DNA of 64,000 bases from Tyto alba. Its lineage: Eukaryota; Chordata; Aves; Strigiformes; Tytonidae. Both the position numbers and the translations under genes were made by a program. How positions within the stretch are numbered: position 1 is the stretch's first letter; every line of letters starts with the position of its first letter. The DNA lies in contig NW_024881329.1 in the NCBI RefSeq assembly GCF_018691265.1, positions 806,001 to 870,000 on the forward strand. The letters run 5' to 3'. Shown here piece after piece: positions 11,901 through 24,429 of the stretch. The notes beneath the pieces were generated by a model that did not search any database, was not told the DNA's origin, and saw only the letters and a program-made list of their open reading frames with translations.

Positions 11901-14900
11901 GTCTTGCTCTGTTTAGATGAGTGGAGATGCACCTCTCCAGGACAGCTCCGGTTCTGTTCTTCACCGTGATTTTGATGGGATGAGAAGTACAGTGGGGAGG
12001 AGGGGAACCTGGGCCCAGCCTTCGCCTCCATTTTCAGCTTGTGGGGTGAAGCAGAGCAGAGCACCAGTGTGTGGCAGCACTGAGGGACTTGCTTGGCTGC
12101 TCTGCCTCAGCATCTCCCCATGGCCGTACAGCAGGAGCCCGGTCTGCAGGACACTTAGTTTTGTGCTGAGCTGGGTTGGTTTATATGAAAGTCTGGCACA
12201 AGGCAGAGGTACTTAGGTCAGTAGTTTTATTACTATAGAATTTGCAATGCTGGGTTAAGGATGCATCCCTGCAAACACAGGAGCAGGAAGGCTGTTTTGG
12301 TTACTCTCCTAGTTGCCAGAAGCCTGACTGGTATGAGGTGGGAGATGAAACACAGGGAAGGGTTGTTTTAGCTGGATGCCAAATGTAAAGAGCAGGTACG
12401 ATATGCCCACAAACTGCTCTGTCAGCACATAAATCTAGTGAACAGGAGAGGGGACAGACTGCTTGTATTGGCACTGCTGTCAGCTCTCATTTTCTCACAG
12501 CTGGGGGACCATGAATGCACAGACTCCACTGACAGGATGTCCTGGTTTTAACCTTCTCAGTGAAGGGATTTGTCTTCCTTGAAGCATAACACAGTTCCAT
12601 GTGTACCTTTCTAATAAGCAAAGGTTTTCACACCTCTTTGCTGGACAGTCCCTACCAGCCCCAGAGGTTGCTAGTGCCACATTGCTTGTCATCACCCCTC
12701 TGTGGAGTCAGAGATGCCTGGCGCAGAGTTTTTAATTGTGATCATCACTCTCATTATTACTGTCTGTGATGTCTGTAGAGCTCAGAGTCTTCTATTTAAC
12801 CAACAACTGGTGAGAGCATCCTCATAAAATTGTAGTAGTCTATCATTTTAATACCTTAAAATTCTTGGCTCCTTGTATTCAGAAATGAGTAACCTGGTGT
12901 GAGCGTGTCTGTCTGCTCATAATGTGCACGAATGCTGGAAGAAGCTGCCTAGAGTGGGAAGTCCAGGAGGAGTGCAGAGAAGAGGGGAGATTTGGTCAGC
13001 CTCATGGGAAAGTAGCTACAGCAGTGAGCAAATGCTTCCTCTTACATGCACACGCGATTTCTGACATTGAGGGAGAGGGCTGACGAGGTGCCTTGGCTTG
13101 GAGGACAGGTGGAATGATGTGCGTAAAGTCCTTATGATTTACTCTCTTGTGGCAGAAGTGGTTAAAAACCTTCAGAAGAAGAGACCTCCGCCTGATTTTC
13201 GTTGCTGCTAATTTGTTCTGGAGGGTTGGTTTCTGCAGGGAGAAGGATCATTGATCTCTCTGCTCCGTATTACTGGTGATTCACCTGCTCCTGGTTCAGG
13301 GGAGATGGAGATGTCCTCTGCGTGAGCTGTTAACCTGTTTCCTGCACCTTGCTGCATTCATGCATCTTCTGACAGAGCAACCCGAAAGTGGAGCTGATCG
13401 GCTTCCTCCCTACCATGAGCTTTTCCACTGTCAGTGACAGACGTTTTCGTTTTGGAGATAAAACACAACCGAAGCCACCCTGGCAGGTTTGCTTGTGACA
13501 GGGTTTGACTTGGGCACTTGGTCAAACAGAGGAACAGCTTGGAAGTGGTGCCCTGGTCCTTCAGCTGCCAGAGGACAAGTACAGGTATAAAGTGGCTTAA
13601 AACCCCCTCTATTCAGCAGTATGACACAGCACCATCTTACTATTCCTTGTGTGTATACGGGTTTTTACAGCCTTCCTGCATCATCCACCAGTTAATGGTT
13701 TTGGTAAGCGTTTGCTGTGGAAAAGCTATGGTGTAGAGAGGTGATCCTGGCCATGTCTTCCTGGCAGCTCATCCTGCCTGGTGGTGCAAGACTTTTGGAA
13801 GCATCATCTGCAGTGGTCTACGTGGCAGGGATGTCTAGGCAGACGGAGATGCCTCTTGCCTTCACATTTCCTCTGTAAAGCCCATTAGTCGTGAGAGTGG
13901 ATGCCTTTTATAGTGGGCTGATGGTTGTGGATGCTGGATAAATTTTGTGCAACTTATTGGGGATCTCAGTCCAGGAGTCTGATCTGCCTTTGGGTGGATG
14001 AAGGGTTACTGTGCTTGTCCTTGTCCGCTTGAACACTTGCAGTTTCAGTTTCAGAGTGACACACTGTGGAAAAGACACAGCATGCTGTGTCTCACTGCTT
14101 GGGGCTCTGCACCAGAGAAAACATTTCCCCTCCAAATCATCTGCCCAAGAGCGAGCAGGTGGTGGTTGTTCTCTGCAAGGACAGTTGGAAGCATCTGTGA
14201 CCCCTCCTTGGTTTGCTCATATTGCAGAGCCCTGGTAGAGATGGTCTCTTAAGATGCCAGGACAGAGGGCTTAGATGCTGGAGCCCAAACTTCTCCTAGC
14301 TTTGTTGTAATGCCAGTGTATGGTAGCTCAAGAGTGGAAGACCTGCCACTCTGGCTCCAGACAAGGTCCAACTCTGCCAGTATCCCCCTGCCCAGTGACA
14401 CCCCGTGTGAATCCTTAGGGCGGGAGAATGAGTTGCTGGGTTTAACAGCTATAGATGGTCTTGTTCTCCTGCAGTTTGCGTGTTACTTCGCAAACACTTT
14501 CTATAACTTGCTCTTTGTAGCAGAACATGCCACAGCCCATTTGTGGGTCACTTGGAAGAAGTATTTCCTCCTTCCGTTTGACTTTTTTTAATCTACTGGT
14601 CTTTCACTGTGAACAGTTGTTCTTTGTTCCTAACATGGTTTGCATGACACCAGTGGCTCCTGCAGGTTGTTTTACTCTGTGCCTTGGTACATAGATGCCT
14701 TTTTTGTGATGCCCACAGCTTAATATTTCATGACAATATACTGTCTGCCTTGACTGTGCTGCTCTGGAGTCTGCGTTTAGGCAACCGCTTTGAAGAGGAT
14801 TAGAACTGACCTTCTAATTGGAGAGAAAATAGGGTAATTGCAGACTTAGTTGAAAAAGCATTCTGTGCTTCATTGCATTGACTTCCTTGCTGGAGGAGTT

Positions 14901-17042
14901 GTTGAACTTACTGAGATGGAATTTGGAAACATGTCCATGTGACCCCACATCTATTACTCAGCAGGCATTTTTGTTTCACATCTTGCATTTATTCTCTTGC
15001 TGAAACATTAGACAATTTATCAGTCTTTCCATTCTGTAGTTGGACACCCCTTTGTGCTGTCTATCTTTCCAGCTAAAAATAAAGTGAGAGCAATGCTTGC
15101 TAACAGCATGATCTCAGCGATTCATCTAGAGGAAGAGAGAAGTTGGCTGCTCTCTCTAATCACTCAGTTAAACTACTGAGAGCTGCAAGAGAACTCATTT
15201 CAGTTTTCCAAATGCTGTGATAAGAAAATAACCAGCCCTATTTCCTCAAAATTGACAGAGTTCATGTCCATGAACATTAAAATTCAACACATCCAAAGCC
15301 CAGATTCCAATGCAAGAGCACTACTGCTTGAGATAGCTTGATGGAAATAATGCATCCAGTGAATTGATCGTCATGCTCCATGATAGACAGTACACTTTCC
15401 AGCTGCTTAATTTACTGTGGTGCATGGGGAGGGCAGGTCTGTGTTGGCTGTGGGTTTTTCTGGTCTTCCCTCAGCGAAGGTTTTTCTTTGCATGTCTATG
15501 GATTTCTGCTTTGTGCATATAGAGGTATTATTTGGTATGGGCTTTGGAGGCAAAGGGGAAGCTGTGCCAGTTACCATGAACAGTGAGGACTCTTGCTTGA
15601 GGTGGCTGATGACAGGAGCAGGCTAAAAGTTAAGCCTGCAAACCTCTACTTCTGTGCCAAATGTTGTGTTTTAGCCGTGCTCATCCATATTCAAAGGATT
15701 GGAGATCCATCAACAGCAATAGTGTAGAAAATGGGTGGTGACTGGTTTTGGTGAGACTTTTCCTGTGTGTCTTGGTTTCTCTTTCCAGTGGAATTTCCTT
15801 AAAACTCTCCCTTTTCCCTTCCACCTGTTGGCTGGTGCTAGATCAGATTGAGAAGGGCCTTTGTCCATGGCAAGGGCTCCCAAACACTAAGATGATTAAT
15901 TTAATTGATGGTGGGTCTGAGCAGAGGAAATAGCCGCCTGCCTGCCTGAGTGCTCGGACTTCCCCTCTCCTCTTCCTTTTTGGGTCACCCCCACGGTACC
16001 TGTCATGGTTTCCCACGAGGTTTGTATTCGCTGTGCATGCAGGATTTGCTCTTCACCTGGGACCAGAATGTGACTGATGTTCCTTTAGGAATAGCAGCAG
16101 CAGCAAAACCAGGCTGCTGCCACCTGCTCTCCAAAAAGCATTTGGTTGCTGTTTTTCCTCTATGCCACAACAGAGCACTGCAGACTTCTCCATCTCTTGC
16201 CTCACATGCAAGTAGCTTTCTTTGTTCTTTTGTGTTCTTGGATCAGCCTGTGGCAACACACCACCAAAATTTTGCTGTTCAGGTTGAGGTATGCCATGGA
16301 CACGTCCTTCCCCTGAAGGGAGAAGGAGAGCATGGACCAGAGATGATGGATGTTATACATTAAACAAAGCGACTTGCCACAATGTTGTTGGCATTAGTGG
16401 TCCCAGGAGCTAAACTTCTGCGGGGCTCGGTGTGCCCGTGTGTCCTTTCTGCCGTGAGATGAAACTTGGCACAGTCTGGCTTTGCAAAGCGGAGTCAGAC
16501 GTTGCTGGAGAGCCTTCTCCTGACCTCCTGCCTTGCTGCTGGAGCAGAGCCTGCGGGGTGTCAGCCCTTGCCGATCTGAAGTCAAGGGGCTGGTGTCCCA
16601 CGAGTGCGTGGTGCCGGGGACGGAGAAGCCTTGCAGCGTGTTGGAGGCAGTGAGCATCTGCGGTCGTGCCGAGCGTGTCACGGACCCACATGCCAGAGGG
16701 TGTCTGTCCAGGCTGGGGTTTACAAACAGAGAAGCTCCTTAGTTAGGGCAGCTGGATGATGTGGCAGGGGGCCCAGGTTTGGGTAAGCTTTTGGGCAGCT
16801 GCTTGAGGGAGGAGGCAATTGCTGAAACATTCATAAATTTGACTGTGAGCAGACTCTTCCCAGTTGCCCCATCCACAGTGGGGATGGGGGATTGCAGCCA
16901 AGAGCTGCCGTACTCACCCCAGGGAGCCTGCTGCTCTCTGACACACTCCTCTGCATTATCTTCATTCATTCCCATAATAAATTTCTATCTTCAAAAGCCT
17001 AAATGAGCAGAGGTCTGCCAGAGCAATGCCAGGAGTGGTATC

Positions 17043-17063
17043 TTTTTTTTTTTTTTTTTTTTT
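17043..17063. repeat. poly-T run
   Basis: Twenty-one T in a row. Simple homopolymer. Confidence 0.85.
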
Positions 17064-18062
17064 CCTCCTGTAAGGTTCATATGAAGGAGAATGCTCTTAC
17101 AGTCTCAAGAAAAATAGCAACAAAACAATGCTAAATACTGCTATAAAAAAAGACTTACTTGCTGCATGCATGTTGCAGTGGCATCAGGGGGGTGTCTCAT
17201 GCAAGCCCTTTGTTATTTTAGCTTTTTTCTTCACTGCTTACATAAGCTTAAGACCCTTTTTAATATTATTCCCCTGTATTTAGAAATAAGGGCACAATAT
17301 TTCAGTCCCTGCGTGCCTCACAAGATGTGCTGGTACTTGGTTTTACGGCCTCGTGTCCAACGCAAGATAGGCTGACCCATCTGGTTGTGAGCACTTCCCC
17401 AACTTGTTGTTGTCTTGTTTTTCTTTAAAAGCTTTCTCCTGTTCTCCTGAAGAATAACACAGTGGATGGTGGCAGGAGCGGAGTCAGGGAATTCAAAGTT
17501 GACTGCTGAGCTCGTCCTCAGTTCACCCCTCTCGCATCTCGTCACAGCAGCCTGTGTTAGCAAAGATTACGTTGTGTTAGCCAGAAGAAATAAATTTTCT
17601 GCTGCATGAGGAATCGGCTAATCATTACATGCCTCAGTTGTGCCCATTTAAGAATACGCTCTTTAAACCTTTAAAACTGCCTGTCTTCTCCCAAGCTTGC
17701 ACCTCTGTTGAACAAGCATGAGTTATGTTGTGAAGTCCTCTGCAGCAGTGCTACTGTGAATCTGATGCTGCTTACTACAGACAGGCACAAAGTGTCTTTC
17801 TGTGCATCATTTGGGGAATAGCCTCTGTAACAGAATAGGACATGAAGTATTCCATTTTTTTTTAATTTTTCTTTTGAGGGGTATTTTTGCAGATACTGTG
17901 GTTCAAGGCTTCTATTTTTAAAACCTTACATCTCGGAATGTGGCTCCATAATAGTATATAGTGGGATTTGGAAAAAAGTCTGCTAAAATTGTATGAAAGG
18001 GGTGGTGGAACAGTTGGGTCATGTTAAAGTTGTTAGACTTTGTGCTGCTGGTGCATGTGATA

Positions 18063-18124
18063 TTTTTTTTTTTTTTTAATGAATGCAGAGCTATGAATGT
18101 TTTTTTTAAAAAAAAAAAAAAAAA
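18063..18124. repeat. paired poly-T and poly-A tracts
   Basis: A 15-base T run (18063-18077) is followed about 30 bases later by T8 joined to A17 (18100-18124). The tracts could pair as a hairpin but are most simply low-complexity sequence. Confidence 0.75.
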
Positions 18125-20354
18125 GAAAACAAAAAACAAAAAATGAGCCTTTCATCTTAGACAAATGTCCCTTTTTTTATGATGGTGTTTTTTTTCCCAG
18201 TTAATGGGATTTTTTAGTGAGAGCTGCCCTGTTCTTTTCATCTGATCTCTGTACCCACACCTCCGAATGTTTCCATTTCAGAAGGGAGGAGGACACTGGT
18301 GCCAGCGGGTGAACTTCAGGAGCTGCCATGCAGGGAAGTGTCACTGTTCTGAGGCATCAGGAACGAGCAAGGAAAAAAAAACAGACCACCAAAACCCCTT
18401 AAACTTTTACTGCCATTCAAAGATAACAGAAAAACTTTCTTCTCTGTTCCTCTGGTCCTTGTCACACTAAAATACTGGCACTGAATAATCCTGTTATCTG
18501 CTAAAAAGAATTGGAGAGATTTAGGAGGACTTAGAAGTTTTTAAAGAAAATGTTTTACCTATTGAATGCCGCAGTTGTGCGGTTACACTCGGTGACTTAA
18601 AATGGGACTTTTGGGTGCTGCTTAGCTGCAGGACACAGGTAAGGGCTCTCTTTCTCCCTGTGCCATCATACAGCCGGTGTTTTTCACACCACAGACCCAA
18701 GAAGTACCCAGTAATCGTGCTCACCCCCATCCCTAGTGCCATCCTCTCCAGCCATCCTGATGGAGCCAAGTTTGAATTAGGCAGTGTTTTTCTCCCAAGC
18801 CTCCTAAGAGCCTATTGAGAAGGAAGGGGAATGGCTTTTTTTTTCCAAGAGCAGCTGAACGCAATGCCCTAGTTACCATGGTTTTTTAAATGGAGCACTT
18901 CAGAGAACGTACAAAAGCATCTTTAGCCCTTGCAGTACAAGGAGAACGAAAGGACCTAGATTATGTCAGTACTGCAGCGGAGGCTTAAATGAGTGTCATT
19001 CATTTATTGTTAGGGGATGACCGGATTTGGACTGTATTTATGGAGTGGGAGGGGAGAATGGACCTATTTCAGATGACTTTTGAGCCTTAAATGTACTTAC
19101 AGGCTTTGTGTAGGGGTTGCATTGGCTCCCACTGAGTAAGCAGAGCCCTTTGGAGGGTGTTCCCCGCGTACTGGCGTGGTGATGCGTCCTGCCCTTCCTG
19201 GCTAGACGTGTGCTGCCACAACGGGTTGATTCATGCCATGTCTCTCTGCGTGACGTTGTATTGGATGGGGGAAAAATGAGTTGTCAGAACCTGCCCAGCT
19301 GATTTTTATTTATATGATTGCATTTTCTTGCAAAGCTTTTAAAGCCTCCAGTTACTATATAATTTGCAGACTGGTTCCAGCCAGGCAGATCCTTAGCTGA
19401 AGGCTGTGACCCTGCAAAGGACTGGTGAAGGTAATAGGTCATTAAGTTTGCACACAGTGGGATGCTTCTCTTTTTGCCTTTTTTTCCTGCTTCCTGGAAA
19501 ATGACAGGCGGTCTGTTTTAAGCACCACCTGTGGTCGTGGACTGCTGTCCCCTTCTTTTCTCCTGGCTGGGATGGCAATGAAAAACTTCCTTTTCACCTT
19601 AAAGGGCTTTGAAAGTTGGGTGTTAGGATCTGCTGCCACTGTCTGCATCTCCTCTGGAAGGCTCTTACCTGTCTTTTAAACAATTTTGGTCCTGCCGGGA
19701 GGAATACACCATCTGCAGATCCTGTGAAAGATATACTTTCCCAGGTTATCATTTTTTTTTTCTTTCTTTTTCTTTCCTTTCAAGCGTTCCTGTAGTCATT
19801 ACAACAAGCTCAACCTTGATGATGCAAACTACTTTGAGAAGTGTTCAGAGCAGAAGCTGCTGTGGGCTTAAACCCATCTGCAGATTTGGGAGTGGGAAGA
19901 AAGAAGATAGGCAGGGAAAACTTGTGAGGAACTGGAGCTTGGAGAAGCCTTTCCAGCAAGCACTTCTTTCTCATTCACATGGGCCTCATGTGAAGACTAG
20001 TGGAAATTTGAGTTTTATTGTAAATTCATTAGCAGCCTTCCCATTCTTTTCAGTGGAGCCAGGGTTGCGTCCTCCAGCTAATTAATGCTGTAAGCCCATG
20101 CTGTAAGCTCTGGAGTGGCCTCGAATCCTCCGCAGCCCGCTTTTAACGGGAGCCGTTCTCCCAATGAAGAGGGAGAGAAAGGCATCCAGCCCTTCCCAGC
20201 CCTCCCAGGCTGGTCTGCTCCAGGGGAGCTGCACCCCAGCTCCAGTGGGGTTCAGCAGGGTGGTCACTGGGGCACTTGCTGGAGCAGGAGCAGGCTGCAA
20301 GCACCTGGAGGGACTGTCTCTGCATTTGCTCCTTTGGAAACACCACCAGCTGCA

Positions 20355-20407
20355 AAGCCTGGATGTGTCCAAGCCTGGATGTGTCCAAGCCTGGATGTGT
20401 CCAAGCC
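20355..20407. repeat. 16-bp tandem repeat, three exact copies
   Basis: The unit AAGCCTGGATGTGTCC occurs three times without change at 20355-20402, then decays (aagcccagg). It is a small minisatellite in non-coding DNA. Confidence 0.85.
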
Positions 20408-20821
20408 CAGGCTGCGCAGGCACCAGCTGGCTTCTGTGTTAAGGGAGGTGGTTGCCCTGTAGGAATCAGCATCCTGTGCTTTTAGGTTTGCTGGCTGGAA
20501 AGCTTTATTTTTTTTGAGGGAGAAAGGACCGAAATGATGTTAAATGCAGGTGTACTGCACAGCTGGAGGTGGGGGCAGGTGGACGGTCTCGTGGGGCAGG
20601 GTCCCTGGGGTCTGCCAGCACACCAAGGTCAGAGCGGCACCAGGTCACCTGCAGCAGGGGCAGAGTTGAGCATATTGGGGCAAACGGGCATTTCCTCCTT
20701 TCCCTGGCTTCCCCCGGGGTATGAATAGCAGTTTTTGATAATTAAAGGCTTCATACAGAGAGGTCTCTGGTCTCTCTGGTGTGGGAGATGTCAACCCAAA
20801 TTCAGGCTTGTTTGTTTTTTG

Positions 20822-20842
20822 TTTTTTTTTTTTTTTTTTTTT
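20822..20842. repeat. poly-T run
   Basis: Twenty-one T in a row, with a second T run at about 20891-20907. Confidence 0.85.
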
Positions 20843-21817
20843 ACTGTCTGTAGGAGCCTTAGGCTGGTTACTGTGTTCATTTTTCTTCCTGATTTTTTTT
20901 TTTTTTTAAATCAAATTCAATAATGCTGGTCCAAGTAAAGGATAATTAAAATTAAGTCACTTCCCCTACCTCTTACACAGCCACTGCTGTGTGTAGTTAG
21001 TAGTTCATTGGGAAATGAGTCAAGGCAGACCTCATTTTGCTTTGCTGTGACCAAGCCGGCTCTGCAGGACTTAGGAGTAAGATGGGGTAGTAATTGAGTA
21101 TGATGTGGTCTTTCGGGCAAGACTACAGGAAATTTATTATATTCCTTTGTACAGGAGGGAGCCTTTCACGTGATTTTATTTTTTTAAAACGTTAGTTCTA
21201 TAATCTCAACCTGTTATCTATTAGCAGGACTCCCTAAACTTGCAAATGTATTTAATCTGCTTGGGGAGCAAAGGACTCCCTCTTGGTCTGTCTGCGGAGC
21301 TCTGGCTGTGCCCTGGTGTGGGGCATCTTGTTCGGCAGGTGCTGGGGGTTGCTGTGCTGAGGGCAATGCATTGCATCGCCTCTTCACTTGCATTAGGGCT
21401 GGAGGGATTTTCGCTGCAGCAGCCTGCTGCTGTTGGCTCACCTCCAAGCTGTGTTGTGGGCTGCGGAGTGCTTGCTGTCACGGACCTCCCCCAAACTTCC
21501 CCTCCGCTGTGTCTCTTGTACCTGAGAAGTTCCTCCAGACCAGCTTTCCGCTGCATCTTCCCACTCAGTGAAATCTGTCTGTAGGGGTGGTCTGTCGTTC
21601 ATCTGTCCTGACTGGTAAGCTGACTCCTTCCAGACCTCAGTGGGATTCCAGAAGGAATAAAAAAATATCTTTAAGTCAGTGTCTTTGCATCAGGATTGAT
21701 TACTACCATGTCCTTCATCCTGAAAGCTTTTCTCCTAGACGTTTTAGGCATGTGCAGGTTACAATTTAATTTCCTCTCAAATTTTAACAACTTTGAAAGG
21801 ACTGAAATCAGTGGCCG

Positions 21818-21821
21818 GTTG
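21818..21821. repeat. left target-site duplication (GTTG) of the retrovirus
   Basis: GTTG abuts the left LTR and is repeated at 27486-27489 beyond the right LTR. A 4-bp duplication is typical of gammaretrovirus-like (class I) integration. Confidence 0.7.
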
Positions 21822-22400
21822 TGTTGTCTCTCAAACAGGGTTCGTCACCCAGCGTGCAGAGAGCCAGTCTTACACCCAGAGCCGAGATACCTGTTTATTC
21901 TGTATTTGCACAACGAGGGGTATTGGGGGGTAATTCCACAGAGCTAGCACACCACGCACAGGAATTTCAAAGTATTTATACGCTCCAAACAACACAATTA
22001 CATATTTACTATAATGAGTATTGCTCAGCTGCTTATTGCTTCTATCTCTCATTGGTTAGTAACACGCCTTGTCTCAATTGAAAGTTCCCATGAGTTTTAA
22101 TTTTTCTGTGTAAGCTGAAAGGGTCAGGGTCTTTTTTTTTGGTCAGGGGTCTTAGAAGTGATGGGTGTGGTTTTTACTATTACAATGAGAAGAGTTCCTC
22201 CAAAGGACACTCTGGTCTTTAATTAAACTAATTCACAGTAAACAATTTTTAAGAAGCCTCCATGTTCCGGGATGTTTCTCTTCTTCAAGGGTAGTAGCTC
22301 CTGATTAGAAGTTCCCTACTAACTGTTGTTAATGGTTTAAAGAACAAAAAAATGTTCTATCTGTCCTTGTATTTGATGAGAAACATTTGCGTAGACTACA
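21822..22400 (-). repeat. 3' LTR of the retrovirus
   Basis: 579 bases beginning TG and ending CA, nearly identical to 26908-27485. On the - strand it has a TATA-like box (TATAAAT, complement of 21974-21980) and, about 80 bases further on, AATAAA (complement of 21893-21898). These mark the promoter and polyadenylation parts. It is preceded on the - strand by a polypurine tract. Confidence 0.93.
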
Positions 22401-22414
22401 ATTCCCCCCCTCTC
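22401..22414 (-). other. polypurine tract
   Basis: On the - strand GAGAGGGGGGGAAT sits directly before the 3' LTR. This is where plus-strand DNA priming occurs in retroviruses. It agrees with the - strand orientation and fixes the inner LTR edge. Confidence 0.8.
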
Positions 22415-22447
22415 AGACTAGAGGACTTAAATTCGTCTAGATAAGTC

Positions 22448-22633
22448 TCATCTTTGTTCACCCATCCATGAGCAGCATCTCCACATAAATTGGATGAGTA
22501 CATAAAGGCATACAAACACAATTATTATTGTAACTAAAATTCCCAAGAGTTTCTTTACCCATAGACTCAGATCATGGAACCAGGAAGTTAACCATTTGAA
22601 TTTTTCTTCAAATCCGTAAGAAGTGTATCTCAT
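22448..22633 (-). pseudogene. env remnant: membrane anchor and cytoplasmic tail only
   Basis: A 61-codon open frame contains one strong hydrophobic segment (ILVTIIIVFVCLYVLIQF), preceded by aromatic and basic residues and followed by a short tail. This is the arrangement at the end of retroviral transmembrane Env. The surface subunit and the ectodomain with the fusion region are missing, because integrase sequence ends only about 70 bases upstream. The frame opens with a chance ATG. It cannot make a functional envelope. Confidence 0.75.
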
Positions 22634-22699
22634 GAAGAATCTTTTTGTATCTCATGAGAATCAGACTGAGATGTAAATTCTGATCCCACAGATTTCCTG

Positions 22700-23520
22700 G
22701 TTCCAGGAAATTCCCTTTCTACCATTCCTTTAAGGGCTCATCCTTCCAAGTCTGGACATAGACTTTATTGCCTGTCTGGAAGTCATGTACTGGAGTATCT
22801 AAAGTTATAGGCGATCTCTGGTTTAGGTACCTGTGAAGGGAAAAAAGAACACACCCCAAAGCTGAAATACATCCAGCTAGTGAATGATCTCCTGTTACAC
22901 GCATTTAGCTATCTTTGCCGTTAAATAACTTAACTGGCGATGTTTAACCATACAGTATTTCAAAAGGACTTACATCTCCTCTGACCCTAGAGCTAATCTG
23001 AATTCTCATTAATGCTATTGGCAATACTTCTATCCATTTCATCTGAGTTTCCTGACACAGTGTTGAAATTTGTCTTTTTAATGTCTTATTCACTCTGTCT
23101 ACCTTTCCACTTGACTGAGTATGCAAATCCCACTTAATTTGTAGGAATTTAGCGACTCCTTATGCTATTTCAGCTATAAAATGAGGCCCATTATCTGATG
23201 ATATCCCTTTCAAGACACCAGATCTAGGAATCACTTCTTTTAATAGTACTCTAATTACCTTGCTGGCTTTGTTGGCATGACACAGAAAAGCTTCTGGCCA
23301 TCCTGAGAAAGTATCTACAAGCACTGATTGCACTTTGGTAAATCAGAAAAATGTATTTACTAGTATTCCCTAGGGGTTTGACCTCATTTAACTTCTCCTG
23401 GTGGAGGTCTCTTTGGGATCTTTGGACTATTTTTACGACATTGCTGACACTGTTGCACAATTATATTGGCTAGTTTTTGTCATTTCGGGCCTACAGCATA
23501 TCACTTGATGCTCACAACTA
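22700..23520 (-). pseudogene. retroviral integrase, broken
   Basis: Recognisable pieces in order on the - strand are a Cys-rich zinc-binding-like stretch near 23420-23465, a catalytic-core block containing SSDNG at about 23200, the continuation HTQSSGKV near 23110, and a C-terminal block with KVYVQTWKDEPL at about 22740. They lie in more than one frame with an internal TAA between the SSDNG and HTQSSGK blocks and another stop (TGG to TAG type) just after the C-terminal block. Integrase would join viral DNA to host DNA; this copy is inactive. Confidence 0.85.
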
Positions 23521-23723
23521 ATGCACCTGCTCCCATGTGAGATTCGCTGTGAGTTTTCTTTAATACTTCTCTAACCATAAGGGTGGTGATTAATACTTGC
23601 CCATCTTTGGCTACCCACCACCTTCTGATTTGGTGTACTTGAGGTGTTTTGCAAGCTGGTTCTCCTTTTCAGAATAAGTCAGGGGTTCCCAATGGGCTTT
23701 TCCTGCCAGTACCAATGCTTCAA

Positions 23724-24398
23724 TTAGTGATGATTTGCAACTCTCTTAGCTGTTTCATCTGCCTTTCTATTTCCTTTGATTATTTCAGTGTGTGCTTTCT
23801 GATGCTCTTTGCAGTGTACAGTTGCAAATTCATTTGGCTCTAAAACAGCTTGTAACAACTCTAGAATCTCTGATCCATATTTAATAGGAGCTACTTGGGA
23901 AGACAATAGTCCATGCTCCTTCCAGATGGCTGCGTGTGTGTGGACCACTCCAAATGCATATTTGGAGTCTGTATAGATGTTTACTTTTCTACCTTTAGAC
24001 AGGTTCAAGGCTCTGGTTAGAGCTATAGTTTCTGCCTTTTGAGTGGAAGTACTGGGTGGCAAAGCTCGTGCTTCAGTCTCTTTTTGTGGGGTTACTACAG
24101 CATACCCAGCCTTCCGTTCCTCATTCATCATGAAGCTACTTCCATCTGTAAAAAGTTCAACCTCAGGATCAGTTAATGGTACATCTTTTAAATCAGGTCG
24201 GCTAGAGTACGCTTGTTCCATAACACGCAGACAGTCATGTCCCAGCTCTCCCCTCTCATCTACTGGCATTGAAGCAGCGGGATTCAAGGTTGAAGACATC
24301 CTTAAAGTGACATCTTGTTTAATCAGCACCACCTGATCTTGGACTAGCCAGCTAGGAGAAATCCAACGATGCCCCTTTTGTTCAAGTACGGCTATCAC
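23724..24398 (-). pseudogene. retroviral RNase H and connection region, open for 224 codons
   Basis: This is the best preserved piece of pol. It has TDGSS (first catalytic Asp), QKAETIALTRAL (catalytic Glu), IYTDSKYAFGVVH (second Asp) and, near the end, NRKADETAK (last Asp). RNase H cuts the RNA strand of RNA-DNA hybrids during reverse transcription. The frame begins in the connection region after the reverse transcriptase. It is not linked in frame to an intact polymerase, so it is a fragment of a dead gene. Confidence 0.9.
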
Positions 24399-24429
24399 TG
24401 CACCTGGTACAAGAACTCCTAACTTATCG

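Larger units (their letters stand above)
8992..20354. other. 11 kb non-coding stretch with simple repeats only
   Basis: No exon of a recognised family, RNA gene or mobile element was identified on either strand. Open frames are short and of random composition. Homopolymer runs at 17043-17063 and 18063-18124 are listed separately. Old, diverged repeats cannot be excluded by eye. Confidence 0.45.

Noticed and set aside
18063..18124. T-run and A-run pair as a structured RNA hairpin
   Set aside because: Homopolymer pairing alone is weak evidence, and there is no further complementary stem.
24043..24336. 97-codon + strand frame inside the retrovirus
   Set aside because: It is the antisense shadow of the RNase H coding sequence.
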